64,000 bases of DNA from Streptomyces sp. NBC_00670. Lineage in GTDB: Bacteria > Actinomycetota > Actinomycetes > Streptomycetales > Streptomycetaceae. Position 1 is the stretch's first letter. The number at the start of each line of letters is the position of its first letter. The translations under genes and the position numbers were made by a program. Below are positions 49,846 to 57,581 of the stretch, piece after piece. The stretch is taken from positions 620,001 to 684,000 of the forward strand of contig NZ_CP109017.1 in NCBI RefSeq assembly GCF_036226765.1, read 5' to 3'. The notes beneath the pieces are model-generated. The model saw nothing but the letters and a program-made list of their open reading frames with translations, was not told where the DNA came from and did not search any database.

Positions 49846-51549
49846 ATGGCGATGGGCCACGAGCGGGTCTTGGCACAGGAGTTGGTCGCCGGGCGGTACC
49901 GGCGGGGCGAGGCCGTCCACCGCGAGGCGGGGCGCCTCGTCCTGCGCGGCGAGGACATGGGAACCGGGCACGAGGTGCTGCTGGTCCGCTCCCGCCCCGC
50001 GGCGCATCCGCGCGCCGACACCCCGCCCCGCACGGCGGACCGGATCGCGCGCGAGACGGCGGTGATGGCACGGGCCTGCCCCGGCCGGATCGCCCAGGTG
50101 ATCGACGTCGTCGAGGCGGAGGAGGGGGGCGGGGGCGGGGAGGACGACTTCGGCGGCGCCCTGTGGACGGTGCTGCGGCCGGTCGACGGCGTCCCGCTCG
50201 GGGACCTGCTCGGCCGGGGGTCGTTGCACCCCGTGCGCGCCGCCCGGATCGGGCTCGCACTCCTCGACATCCTGCGGGCCGCGCACCGGCGGGGCCTCAC
50301 CCACGGGGACCTGAGCCCCGGACAGGTGTTCGTGCGCGAGGACGGCGGGGTGGTGCTGACCGGCTTCGGACTGATCGGCTCCGCACCGGGCCCGCGGGTC
50401 ACCGCGCCGTCGTACGCGGCTCCGGAGCAGGCGCGCGGGGAGTGTGCGGGCCCGTCGGCGGACCAGTGGTCGCTGGGGGCGCTGCTCTACGCGATGGTGG
50501 AGGGCCGCCCGCTCTTCCGCGACCGGGGCGAGGCGGCGGCGACGCTGCGCGGGGTGCAGCTGCTGCCGCTGCGCCCCCCGGCGCAGGCCGGTCCGCTCGC
50601 CCCGGCGGTCACCGGACTGCTGCGGCGCAGCCCGTCGGAGCGGGTGCCGGAGGACGTCGTACGCGAGAACCTGAAGCGCGTTCTCGACGCCGAGGCCGAC
50701 GAGGGGGAGCCGGGCCCGGCGGGGCCGACGTCCGGCGTGCGGGGCGCCCTGGCGGAGGCACGGCGGCTCGGCGCGCGGGACGCACGGCGGACCGGGGCCG
50801 GGCGCTCTCTGCGGCGTCCGGCGCTGCTCGGCGCGGTGCTCGCCGTGGCCGCGTTCTTCGTCGCCCTGTACGTCACGCGGGGCGGTTCCGGCGACGAGGG
50901 GGCCGCCGTCTCGCGGGCCACGCCCACCGCCTCCCGGCCGTCGGTGGTGGCGCCGGGCGGGGAGGCCGGCCGCACCACCTCCCCCGCACCGTCCGCCCCG
51001 GGCGCCACGGCCGGCCCGTCCTCCGCCGCCCCCTCGGCCACGGCCGGCCCGGCCGCTCCCCCGGCCCGCCCGCCGCGCGCCACGGCCGGGGAGTTCGCGC
51101 GCCACAACGCCCCCGAGGGGTTCTCCGTCGACCTCCCGTCGGGCTGGCGGCGGGTGTTCGAGGACCGGCGCACCGACGGCTCGTACCGCGTCGCCTTCGG
51201 CGCGAGCGGGGACCCACGCACCCTGGTGGTCACGCACAGCCTGCGGCTCGATCCGGACCCGGCGGCCAACTGGGCCGCTCTGGAGCCCGGCCTGCGCCGC
51301 TCGTACGCGGGCTACCGGCGGCTCGGCGCGATCTGGGCGGTGACCTACCGGGGACTGCCGGGCGCCGACATGCAGTGGCTGGCGACGGACGGCACCGCCC
51401 GCACCCGCACCTTCGGCCGCGGCGTCCTCCTCGACGGCCACTCCGGCTACTCGCTGCGCTGGACGACGCCGCGCACGGCGTACGACAAGGCCGGCAACAG
51501 GCGTGCGCTGGACCGGATCCTGCGCACGTTCCGCTTCCCCGACGGCTGA
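49846..51549 (+). CDS. Membrane-anchored Ser/Thr pseudokinase
   Basis: A 567-residue protein with a kinase-like domain (about 15-280), one transmembrane helix (about 325-343), a Pro/Ala/Ser/Thr-rich stalk (about 355-420) and an extracellular domain of about 140 residues. Key kinase residues are degenerate: HRD-type loop is HGDLSPGQ with Gln where the Mg-binding Asn belongs (residue 160), DFG is GFG (173-175), and no clear VAIK Lys is present (VLLVRSRP). The APE-like SYAAPEQARG is kept. It probably works as a scaffold or sensor rather than an active kinase. ATG at 49852 has better-spaced GAGGG and is an alternative start. Confidence 0.8.
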   Translation: MAMGHERVLAQELVAGRYRRGEAVHREAGRLVLRGEDMGTGHEVLLVRSRPAAHPRADTPPRTADRIARETAVMARACPGRIAQVIDVVEAEEGGGGGEDDFGGALWTVLRPVDGVPLGDLLGRGSLHPVRAARIGLALLDILRAAHRRGLTHGDLSPGQVFVREDGGVVLTGFGLIGSAPGPRVTAPSYAAPEQARGECAGPSADQWSLGALLYAMVEGRPLFRDRGEAAATLRGVQLLPLRPPAQAGPLAPAVTGLLRRSPSERVPEDVVRENLKRVLDAEADEGEPGPAGPTSGVRGALAEARRLGARDARRTGAGRSLRRPALLGAVLAVAAFFVALYVTRGGSGDEGAAVSRATPTASRPSVVAPGGEAGRTTSPAPSAPGATAGPSSAAPSATAGPAAPPARPPRATAGEFARHNAPEGFSVDLPSGWRRVFEDRRTDGSYRVAFGASGDPRTLVVTHSLRLDPDPAANWAALEPGLRRSYAGYRRLGAIWAVTYRGLPGADMQWLATDGTARTRTFGRGVLLDGHSGYSLRWTTPRTAYDKAGNRRALDRILRTFRFPDG

Positions 51550-51658
51550 CCGGCGGCCGGGGAAACCGCGCGTGCACCGAATCACTCGTCTGGTTGAGCA
51601 TCTCCCGCCCATCGCGGGTACTAGGACGCTCTACCGCCTTTCGACGCTGGAGCGCTTC

Positions 51659-52084
51659 ATGATCTCGTCGGTGCACAAGACCCTGGTCATGGAACTCATG
51701 TCCGGCATGTCCGGCCGGTTCCCGGTGCTGACCCATCTGGAATACGACGCCTCGGACCCGTTCGCCGTGACCGCGTCGTTCAGCCACGAGGGCCGGCTGC
51801 TCGCCCAGTGGAGACTCGACCGGCAGATGCTGGCCGAGGGGCTGCTCGGGCCGGTCGGCGAGGGCGACGTCCGGCTGCGGCCGCAGTCCACGGGCGTGTG
51901 GCACGAGTTGCGCCTGGAACTCTTCGGCGACGCCCACCCCGACGGGGGCCGGCACCACGCGGTGATCCTCGCCTGGGCGCCGGCCGTGGCGTCGTTCCTG
52001 GAGGAGACGTACGAGGTGGTGGAGCCCGGCTCCGAGACGGTGAGCGTCGACGACTTCCTCGCCGAGGTGATCGGCAACAGCTGA
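51659..52084 (+). CDS. SsgA-like sporulation/cell division regulator
   Basis: A 141-residue SsgA-like protein (SALP), a family confined to sporulating actinobacteria that positions septa and remodels spore walls. PVLTHLEYDASDPFAVTASF, LAEGLLGPVGEGDVRL and a C-terminal EVVEPGSETVSVDDFL are the recognisable blocks. ATG at 51659 has GGAG 7 nt upstream; the longer open frame upstream is not supported. It lies 109 nt downstream of the pseudokinase gene in the same direction. Which paralogue (SsgB to SsgG) it represents is not clear from sequence alone. Confidence 0.92.
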   Translation: MISSVHKTLVMELMSGMSGRFPVLTHLEYDASDPFAVTASFSHEGRLLAQWRLDRQMLAEGLLGPVGEGDVRLRPQSTGVWHELRLELFGDAHPDGGRHHAVILAWAPAVASFLEETYEVVEPGSETVSVDDFLAEVIGNS

Positions 52085-52102
52085 TGGGGCGTCAGAAGCG
52101 TT

Positions 52103-52118
52103 GTCACAGAGGTGTGAC
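52103..52118. promoter_or_regulatory. Inverted repeat GTCACA-N4-TGTGAC
   Basis: Perfect 6-bp arms with a 4-nt centre lie 19 nt after the SsgA-like gene and about 100 nt before the next small gene. It could be an operator for that gene; no regulator can be assigned. Confidence 0.4.
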
Positions 52119-52215
52119 GAACATTCGTGCGTCAATGGTGGAGAGCAGGGTAGGCGGAGCGGTACACCCTTCCCTGGGGAGCTTTGCGGCCCCGTTGTCA
52201 GTGCCGTCCGCCAGA

Positions 52216-52614
52216 ATGGTGATCATGCTCCGAGTCGTCCCCGGTCCACGCCCGCCGATCAGCCCTCGCGACGCCGACGTCCTGCGTCTGATAGCGACGC
52301 AGCGCGCCCCCGTCATGCTCACCGTGCACGCGGACGGGCGGCGACGGTACGGGTATTGGCGTGCCGTCACGGATGCCGGGGGGCGGGGTGGGTGCCAGGT
52401 GGCGCTGCCCACGGAGGAGTGCGAGGCGTTGCTCGCGGCGGGGCGGATAGCGCTGGGCGAGCCGGTGGCGGACCGGTCGCGCACGGTGTACCCCGTGCGG
52501 GCGGTGGAGCGGCCGCGACGGTACGCGGCGCCCCCGGTCCCGGCGATGCCGGCTCCGCCGAGGGTTCCGGCGGTGGCCGCGGTGGCTCCGCGCCGCACCG
52601 CGCTGACGGCCTGA
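52216..52614 (+). CDS. Small hypothetical protein
   Basis: A 132-residue basic protein with no signal peptide or membrane segment. The N-terminal 90 residues look folded (PRDADVLRLIATQRAPVMLT, RYGYWRAVTD, CQVALPTEECEALLAAGRI), and the last 40 are Pro/Ala-rich and probably disordered. I do not recognise a family. Starts at 52216 and 52225 are both possible, neither with a strong RBS. Codon use is typical for the window in the first half and more G/T-rich in the second. It is followed immediately by dispersed-repeat copy 4. Confidence 0.6.
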   Translation: MVIMLRVVPGPRPPISPRDADVLRLIATQRAPVMLTVHADGRRRYGYWRAVTDAGGRGGCQVALPTEECEALLAAGRIALGEPVADRSRTVYPVRAVERPRRYAAPPVPAMPAPPRVPAVAAVAPRRTALTA

Positions 52615-52621
52615 CGGCGTT

Positions 52622-52724
52622 CCTCGCCCCCGCCGCCCCTACCCTTCCCGTCCCCCCGGGGGGCTCCGCCCCCGGACCCCCGTAAAGAGATTGCGCAGTT
52701 CCCCGCGCCCCTCTCAGGGGCACG
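52622..52724. repeat. Dispersed intergenic repeat, copy 4
   Basis: This copy has the head TCGCCCCCGCCGCCCCTACC, hairpin GGGGGC-TCC-GCCCCC, and tail GCGCAGTTCCCCGCGCCCCT with a closing AGGGGC. It fills the gap between convergent stops (52614 and 52734). Confidence 0.75.
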
Positions 52725-52733
52725 GGGACACCT

Positions 52734-53717
52734 CTACCAGCGGGGCTCGACCTGGGCCTTGATGCGGCGGTCGTACAGTTCGCCGATCGCCCGGAGCGTG
52801 TCCGCGGACAGCTCCGGGAGGTGGCCGACGGCCGCGTTCGCACGGGCCTGGTCCGCCGAGCGCGCGCCGGGGATGACCGTCGTCACGCCGGGCTGCTGGA
52901 TGATCCACGCCAGCGCCGTCTGCGCCGGCGTGTACCCCTCGGGGGCCAGCGCCGCGAACTCCGCCGCCGCCTCCACGCCCGTGGCGAAGTCGACGCCCGA
53001 GAAGGTCTCGCCCTGGTCGAACGCCTCACCGTGCCGGTTGAACGTCCGGTGGTCGTTCTCGCCGAAGACCGTGTCCTTCGTGTACCGGCCGGACAGCAGC
53101 CCGGAGGCGAGCGGAACGCGGGCGATGATGCCGACCCCGGCCTCCCGGGCCGCGGGCAGCACCTGCCGCAGCGGCTTCATGCGGAACGGATTGAGGATGA
53201 TCTGCACGCTCGCCACGTTCGGCCGGGCGATCGCCGCCAGCGCCTCCTCGCACGTCTCGACGCTCACCCCGTACGCGGCGATCCGGCCCTCGTCCACGAG
53301 GGTGTCCAGCGCGTCGAACACCTCGTCGGAGGAGTAGACGGGCGTCGGCGGACAGTGCAGCTGCACCAGGTCGACGCAGTCGACGCCGAGGTTGCGGCGG
53401 GAACGGTCGTTCCAGGCGCGGAAGTTGTCGAGCACGTAGTTCTCGGGGATCTGGTCCACCCGGCGGCCCATCTTGGTGGCCACCAGCACGTGCAGATCGG
53501 GCCGCCCCAGCAGGAACGCGGCGATCGTCTGCTCGCTGCGCCCGTCGCCGTACACGTCGGCCGTGTCGAAGAAGGTCACGCCCGACTCGGCGGCGGCCTC
53601 CAGCACCTCGTGGGCGTCCTTGTCGTCGACGTCGCCCCAGTCGGCGCCGAGCTGCCACGTACCCAGCCCGACGACCGACGCGTGCTGACCCGACCTGCGA
53701 AATTCACGCTCGTCCAT
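52734..53717 (-). CDS. Aldo/keto reductase
   Basis: A 327-residue AKR with the (alpha/beta)8 barrel. The catalytic tetrad is visible: Asp and Tyr in FFDTADVYGDG, Lys in LVATKMGRR and His in DLVQLHCPP. The late IIQQPGVTTVIPGARS segment binds NADP(H). The type is that of bacterial general-stress or YajO-like reductases acting on aldehydes. ATG at 53717 is the only reasonable start. It is convergent with the small gene upstream, with dispersed-repeat copy 4 between them, and follows the DUF1206 gene by 61 nt. The physiological substrate is unknown. Confidence 0.92.
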   Translation of the reverse strand: MDEREFRRSGQHASVVGLGTWQLGADWGDVDDKDAHEVLEAAAESGVTFFDTADVYGDGRSEQTIAAFLLGRPDLHVLVATKMGRRVDQIPENYVLDNFRAWNDRSRRNLGVDCVDLVQLHCPPTPVYSSDEVFDALDTLVDEGRIAAYGVSVETCEEALAAIARPNVASVQIILNPFRMKPLRQVLPAAREAGVGIIARVPLASGLLSGRYTKDTVFGENDHRTFNRHGEAFDQGETFSGVDFATGVEAAAEFAALAPEGYTPAQTALAWIIQQPGVTTVIPGARSADQARANAAVGHLPELSADTLRAIGELYDRRIKAQVEPRW

Positions 53718-53778
53718 GAGGTCAGTCTCGCATCAGCCCCGGGCGGGCGGCATCCGTGGTCTCCCTCTTCCCGTCGGC

Positions 53779-54618
53779 TCACACCTTGCGCCAGCGGGCC
53801 ATGGCGAATGAGAAGAGGCCGAAGAGCACGAACCCCGCCGCCACGCACACCAGCAGCCAGGGCCCGGCCGGGGTGTGCGCGAAGGAGCGCAGGGTGTCGT
53901 CGAGCCCCTTGGCCTTGTCCGGCTCGTACTCGACGGCGGCCCGTACGGCGAAGACACCGGCGGCCGCGAAGACCAGGCCACGAGCCGCGCCGCCGCCCAC
54001 GCCGGTGACGTCCACCGCCTGCCGCGCCCGCCGGGACATCTGCCCCAGCTTGAGCTTGTCGTGGTACTTGCGCAGCACCGCGCGTACCCCGATCCACACC
54101 CCGGCGACCGCGATGCCGGCTCCCGCCAGGCCCACGATCCACTGGCCGCCGGGGAGCTGGAGCACCTTGGCCGTCATGTCCTTGGACTGCTTGTCGCTGG
54201 AGCCGCCACCACCGCCGTGCGAGCCCGCGGCGAAGAGCAGGACCGAAGAAGCGACGAAGCCGTAGAACACGAAGCGGGCGGCGGAGGTCAGCCGCTTGCG
54301 CGGCTTGCGGCCGTCGGGGCCGGCCGCGCCGAGAACCGCCTCGGACAGGCGCCACAGGGCCATGCCGACGAGGCCGGCGGCCAGCGCCCACAGGACGACC
54401 GCGCCGAACGGTTTGCCCGCTATCTCGGCGAGGGCTCCGCCCCGGTCGGCCTGGCGGTGGCCGTCGCCGAAGGCGATCTGCAGGGCCAGTGTGCCGACGA
54501 GCAGATAGATCACTCCGCGGGCGGCCAGGCCGGCTCGTGCCGCGCCTTCCGTGACCGTGCCGGTGGCCTCGCGGCCGGATCGGGGTCCGCCCTGGCGGGT
54601 GAGCGTGCTGACATTCAT
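53779..54618 (-). CDS. DUF1206 membrane protein
   Basis: A 279-residue integral membrane protein with three DUF1206 repeats, each two helices: around 25-95 (AARAGLAARGVIYLLVGTLA), 105-185 (ARFVFYGFVASSVLLFAAG) and 195-275 (GGGAARGLVFAAAGVFAVRA). Between the first two repeats is a Gly/Ser loop. No function is established for the family, which is common in actinobacteria and cyanobacteria. GGGAGG precedes ATG at 54618. Upstream lie a 90-nt non-repeat stretch and then dispersed-repeat copy 5. Confidence 0.88.
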   Translation of the reverse strand: MNVSTLTRQGGPRSGREATGTVTEGAARAGLAARGVIYLLVGTLALQIAFGDGHRQADRGGALAEIAGKPFGAVVLWALAAGLVGMALWRLSEAVLGAAGPDGRKPRKRLTSAARFVFYGFVASSVLLFAAGSHGGGGGSSDKQSKDMTAKVLQLPGGQWIVGLAGAGIAVAGVWIGVRAVLRKYHDKLKLGQMSRRARQAVDVTGVGGGAARGLVFAAAGVFAVRAAVEYEPDKAKGLDDTLRSFAHTPAGPWLLVCVAAGFVLFGLFSFAMARWRKV

Positions 54619-54706
54619 CTTGGCCTCCCGGGGGTCGGATGCCCCGGGTTGGGCGTCCGACACCCCGGGTGGCGGGGGGTGCCCCCGCCGTCTTCCTCCG
54701 GCGTGG

Positions 54707-54797
54707 TTTTTCGCCCCCGCCGCCCCTACCCTTCCCGTCCCCCGGGGGCTGCGCCCCCGGACCCCCCTGAAGATTGCGCGGTTCCTCGCGCCCCTCA
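54707..54797. repeat. Dispersed intergenic repeat, copy 5
   Basis: This copy has the head TTTTTCGCCCCCGCCGCCCC, hairpin CCGGGGGC-TGC-GCCCCCGG, and a tail variant GCGCGGTTCCTCGCGCCCCT. The terminal hairpin is cut off, and the last bases overlap the stop codon of the small gene at 54795. Confidence 0.72.
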
Positions 54798-55181
54798 AGA
54801 AGAAGCGGCGTTGTCCAGGCGCAGCTCCAGCTCTATCTCCTGGTCGCCCGATGCCGAGCCCAGTTCGTGGACGCTGAAGGTTTCCTCCAGGGCTTCCCTC
54901 AGGCGGGTCACCGCCTTGGGTTCACCCTGGAGTTCGGCCCGCACCGGGCCCGAGAGCGGAGGCGCGTGGGGGGCGTCGGGGGTGGCGGCGGGGGCCGAGG
55001 TGTCGAAGGTGCCGGTCCACATGGTGGGGCGGGCGCCCTCCGTGTCGTGCGGCGCGGAGTCGGCGCCGCGGTCGGAATCGAAGTGCCGGCACAGCTCGGT
55101 GAACAGGTGTCCGGCGTCCGTGGCCGAGCAGTCGCTGAGGACCACCTGGACCTGCGGGGCGGACTGGGCGGGCGCGTTCAC
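54795..55181 (-). CDS. Small hypothetical protein, third gene of a three-gene operon
   Basis: A 128-residue protein that looks like one alpha/beta domain (VQVVLSDCSATDAGHLFTEL at the N-terminus; KAVTRLREALEETFSVHELG and QEIELELRLD at the C-terminus) with a Pro/Ala/Thr-rich insert. I do not recognise a family. There are no membrane segments. The strand-helix-strand pattern is compatible with a small regulator or effector-associated domain, but this is not a function call. It follows a DUF3662-like gene by 66 nt in the same direction. The stop codon overlaps dispersed-repeat copy 5. Confidence 0.6.
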   Translation of the reverse strand: MNAPAQSAPQVQVVLSDCSATDAGHLFTELCRHFDSDRGADSAPHDTEGARPTMWTGTFDTSAPAATPDAPHAPPLSGPVRAELQGEPKAVTRLREALEETFSVHELGSASGDQEIELELRLDNAASS

Positions 55182-55247
55182 GGTCGTTCGTCTCCCTCTG
55201 TGCTGGGTGGCTGCTGGGGCGGGGGCGGGTACCCGTGGGGCGGGCCG

Positions 55248-55673
55248 CTACTCGGTGACGGGGGCGAACCCGTCGGCCCGGACGTGCGGCATGACCCGGC
55301 CTGCCACCCGGTAGCGGCCGTTGGGGACGCTCTCGGCGCGCGTGATGTGCACGGCGAGCGGTCCCGCCCATTCGTAGCCGTTGCGTTCGCCGTGCCGCGC
55401 CAGCCGGTCGGTGAGCAGCATGCCCACCTTGCCGTCGGCCCCGGCGAGTTCCTCGTGGATCTCGGGGTCGAGTTCGATGTCGTAGGCGTTGGGCGCCAGG
55501 ATCCGGTTCTCGCTGCACCGGACCACGTTGCTGTCGCACTCGCGGCGCAGCGCGTCGAGCAGTTCGACGGGTTCCCTGGGGAAGACGTGTCCCAGCAGCG
55601 TGCGCTGGAACCGTTCCAGGGCCCTCTCCCAGCCGGTCAGTCCGGCCCGCGGTTCTCCGCTCACCGCTCGCAC
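55248..55673 (-). CDS. Stand-alone DUF3662 (FhaA N-terminal-like) domain protein
   Basis: A 141-residue protein resembling the DUF3662 domain at the N-terminus of FhaA: WERALERFQRTLLGHVFPREPVELLDALRRECDSN, then ENRILAPNAYDIELDPEIHEEL and ADGKVGMLLTDRLARHGERN. In sense it lacks the linker and FHA domain of FhaA, so it cannot bind phosphothreonine itself. It may be a decoy or partner of the same complexes. Start is GTG at 55673, or GTG at 55664 which has a better-spaced G-rich RBS. It lies 6 nt after the small gene at 55680. Confidence 0.7.
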   Translation of the reverse strand: MRAVSGEPRAGLTGWERALERFQRTLLGHVFPREPVELLDALRRECDSNVVRCSENRILAPNAYDIELDPEIHEELAGADGKVGMLLTDRLARHGERNGYEWAGPLAVHITRAESVPNGRYRVAGRVMPHVRADGFAPVTE

Positions 55674-55679
55674 CCCGCC

Positions 55680-55841
55680 CTACCGCTCGCCCTCGTAGTC
55701 CTCGGGACGCACATCGGCGTCCTCCAGGGCCTCGCGCATGGTGCGTCCCTCGGTCGCCTCCTGCCGGTTCTCCTGGCGGCGTCGCTCCAGCACCTCGTCG
55801 GTGGTGTCGGTCTTCGGCCGGTTCTCCTCGGGGACCGTCAT
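55680..55841 (-). CDS. Small charged hypothetical protein (53 aa)
   Basis: A 53-residue highly charged protein beginning MTVPEENRPKTDTTDEVLER and ending EDYEGER. It is almost certainly helical or disordered, with no cysteine or hydrophobic stretch. GAGGAG lies about 9 nt before ATG, and the stop is 6 nt before the next gene's GTG, so it is probably the first gene of the operon with the DUF3662-like and 128-residue proteins. Codon positions show the strong G/C third-position bias of real genes here. Function is unknown. Confidence 0.65.
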   Translation of the reverse strand: MTVPEENRPKTDTTDEVLERRRQENRQEATEGRTMREALEDADVRPEDYEGER

Positions 55842-56054
55842 GGCGTACAGCTCCTCGCAGTCGTCGTATGCGTGCGTTTTCCTGTCTTGGTGCGGCGGGT
55901 TCCCTGATGACGGCGTTCGACGCCTCGCGCGCGCCGTCGGCCGCTCCCCCGCCCTGTCCGGTATGTGGGCGCAAGCTCCCAGGTCAGGACCGGCGGTGGG
56001 CTATGTTGAGGGCCCGTGGGACGGGAACCCGTGGGACGTGAAGGAGGCGCACCG

Positions 56055-56981
56055 GTGCCATCGCCGCAGCAGGCTCGCGCTCAGGCATCCGCGATCACTG
56101 CGGGCAGGACGGCGCCGGCCGGGGACGCCTCCCCGACCTCGCGGCTGCGGGAACTGTTCGAGGGGCCGGGGCTGTCACCGGCGCACCGCCGGATCGCGCA
56201 GTACCTCATCGAGCACCTCACGGAGGCGGCGTTCCTGTCGATCACCGATCTCGCCGAGCGGGTCGGGGTGAGCCAGCCCTCGGTGACCCGGTTCGCGGGC
56301 GCGGTCGGTTTCAGCGGTTACCCGGCGCTGCGCGAGCGGTTGCAGTCCCTCGCGCTCGGCTCCCTCGGCAGCGGCACCCCGAGCGCGCCCGCCGAGCAGC
56401 GCGGCAACGAGTTGCAGGCGGCGGTGGACGCCGAGATCGAGAACCTGGAGAACCTGCGCCGCGACCTCGCGGACCCGGGACGGGTGATCGAGGTCGGCCG
56501 GGCGCTGTCGCGGTCGGCCCCGCTGACCGTGCTCGGTCTGCGCATCTCGGTCTCGCTCGCGGAGTACTTCGCCTACGCCGCCCGGCGGATCCACCCCGAC
56601 GTCCGGCTGGTGACCCGGGGCGGCAGCGTCGCGTACGACGCCCTGCTGCAGTCGCGGGAGGCCGGCGGCGACTGGCTGCTGGCCTTCTCGCTGCCCCGGC
56701 ACGCCCAGGAGACGCTCACCGCGCTGCGGGTGGCGCGCGGCGCGGGGCTGCGGGTGGCGCTCGTGACCGATCTGGCGCTCGGACCGCTGGCCGAGGAGGC
56801 CGATGCCGTCTTCGCCACCGGCACCGGTTCGCGACTGGTGTTCGACTCCTACGCCGCACCCGGGATGGTGGCGGCGGCACTGCTGCAGGCCATGACGGAC
56901 GCGGACCCCGAGCGGACCCAGGCCCGTCTGGAGGAGTACGAGCAGGTCGCGGAGGAGCACCAGTTCTTCCTGAGGGACTGA
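56055..56981 (+). CDS. MurR/RpiR family transcriptional regulator
   Basis: A 308-residue RpiR-type regulator. The N-terminal HTH_6 domain (about 40-110) contains FLSITDLAERVGVSQPSVTR, and the C-terminal SIS domain (about 135-280) contains PLTVLGLRISVSLAEYFAY and LLAFSLPRHAQETL. The SIS domain normally binds a phosphosugar, though several actinobacterial members control amino-acid use. GTG at 56055 was chosen for AAGGAGG 7 nt upstream; an earlier in-frame start lacks one. Upstream an 11-bp direct repeat CCCGTGGGACG (56013 and 56028, 15-bp period) may be its own operator. The next gene has an AT-rich promoter with a 12-bp palindrome. Confidence 0.9.
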   Translation: MPSPQQARAQASAITAGRTAPAGDASPTSRLRELFEGPGLSPAHRRIAQYLIEHLTEAAFLSITDLAERVGVSQPSVTRFAGAVGFSGYPALRERLQSLALGSLGSGTPSAPAEQRGNELQAAVDAEIENLENLRRDLADPGRVIEVGRALSRSAPLTVLGLRISVSLAEYFAYAARRIHPDVRLVTRGGSVAYDALLQSREAGGDWLLAFSLPRHAQETLTALRVARGAGLRVALVTDLALGPLAEEADAVFATGTGSRLVFDSYAAPGMVAAALLQAMTDADPERTQARLEEYEQVAEEHQFFLRD

Positions 56982-57026
56982 GGCGTCCCGAGGGACTGTG
57001 CGTGTCGAAGAACCGATGGACGTGTG

Positions 57027-57038
57027 TGAATTTTTTCA
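57027..57038. promoter_or_regulatory. AT-rich palindrome TGAA-N4-TTCA
   Basis: A TGAATTTTTTCA palindrome lies within a 50-bp AT-rich stretch (57027-57072) that also has TGCATA and TATATATAAATA, which is very unusual for this genome. It is between the RpiR-type regulator stop (56981) and the small gene at 57080 and is a good candidate for a regulator site or strong promoter. Confidence 0.55.
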
Positions 57039-57079
57039 TGTTCTTGCATAACCAGCGGTATATATAAATACTCCTCCCC

Positions 57080-57460
57080 ATGGCCCTGATGACCTACTCG
57101 CCGCTCAGCACCGACTGGCCGTGCCAGGTGAAGACCCCGGGCAGCTACGACTGGGAGCGCTCGGCGGTCAAGTGGCTGCGCGAGCTGGTCCCGGCCCGCT
57201 ACGGCAGCTACCCGGTGCTGCTGAGGCATCCGGTGCTCCTCGCCCGCCATGCGCAGATCCAGGTCCAGCACGAGATCCGGGTGGCCCGTACCGCGTTGCA
57301 AACGGCCCGGGCGGAGCTGCCGGCGCTGGGACTGCCGGAATCGGTGATCGAACACACGATCAAGCTGTACGCGGCCGAGGTACTGCAGCTCCAGCACATC
57401 GCCCGCAGCGTCCGCGCGGTCAGCCAGGCCCTGGCCGACGCCTCCGGCGGCCCTCGCTGA
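57080..57460 (+). CDS. Small hypothetical protein with AT-rich promoter
   Basis: A 126-residue soluble, mostly helical protein. The N-terminal third contains YSPLSTDWPCQVKTPGSYDW, with one Cys; the rest is long amphipathic helices (LLRHPVLLARHAQIQVQHEI, LYAAEVLQLQHIARSVRAV). I do not know the family. ATG at 57080 is preceded by CTCCTCC-type sequence instead of an RBS and by TATATATAAATA about 10-20 nt upstream, so the message may have a very short leader. Position next to the RpiR-type regulator and the palindrome at 57027 suggests it could be the regulator's target. Confidence 0.7.
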   Translation: MALMTYSPLSTDWPCQVKTPGSYDWERSAVKWLRELVPARYGSYPVLLRHPVLLARHAQIQVQHEIRVARTALQTARAELPALGLPESVIEHTIKLYAAEVLQLQHIARSVRAVSQALADASGGPR

Positions 57461-57581
57461 GCCCTCGCCCCTCCCCCGTCCCCGGCGCCCCGGGGCACCG
57501 TCCCGGGAAGGGCTCGCGCGGCGGAGAAATCCGGAGCGCAGGACCGTGATCGGAACGCCCGGGGTGTGACATGCTCGTCGC

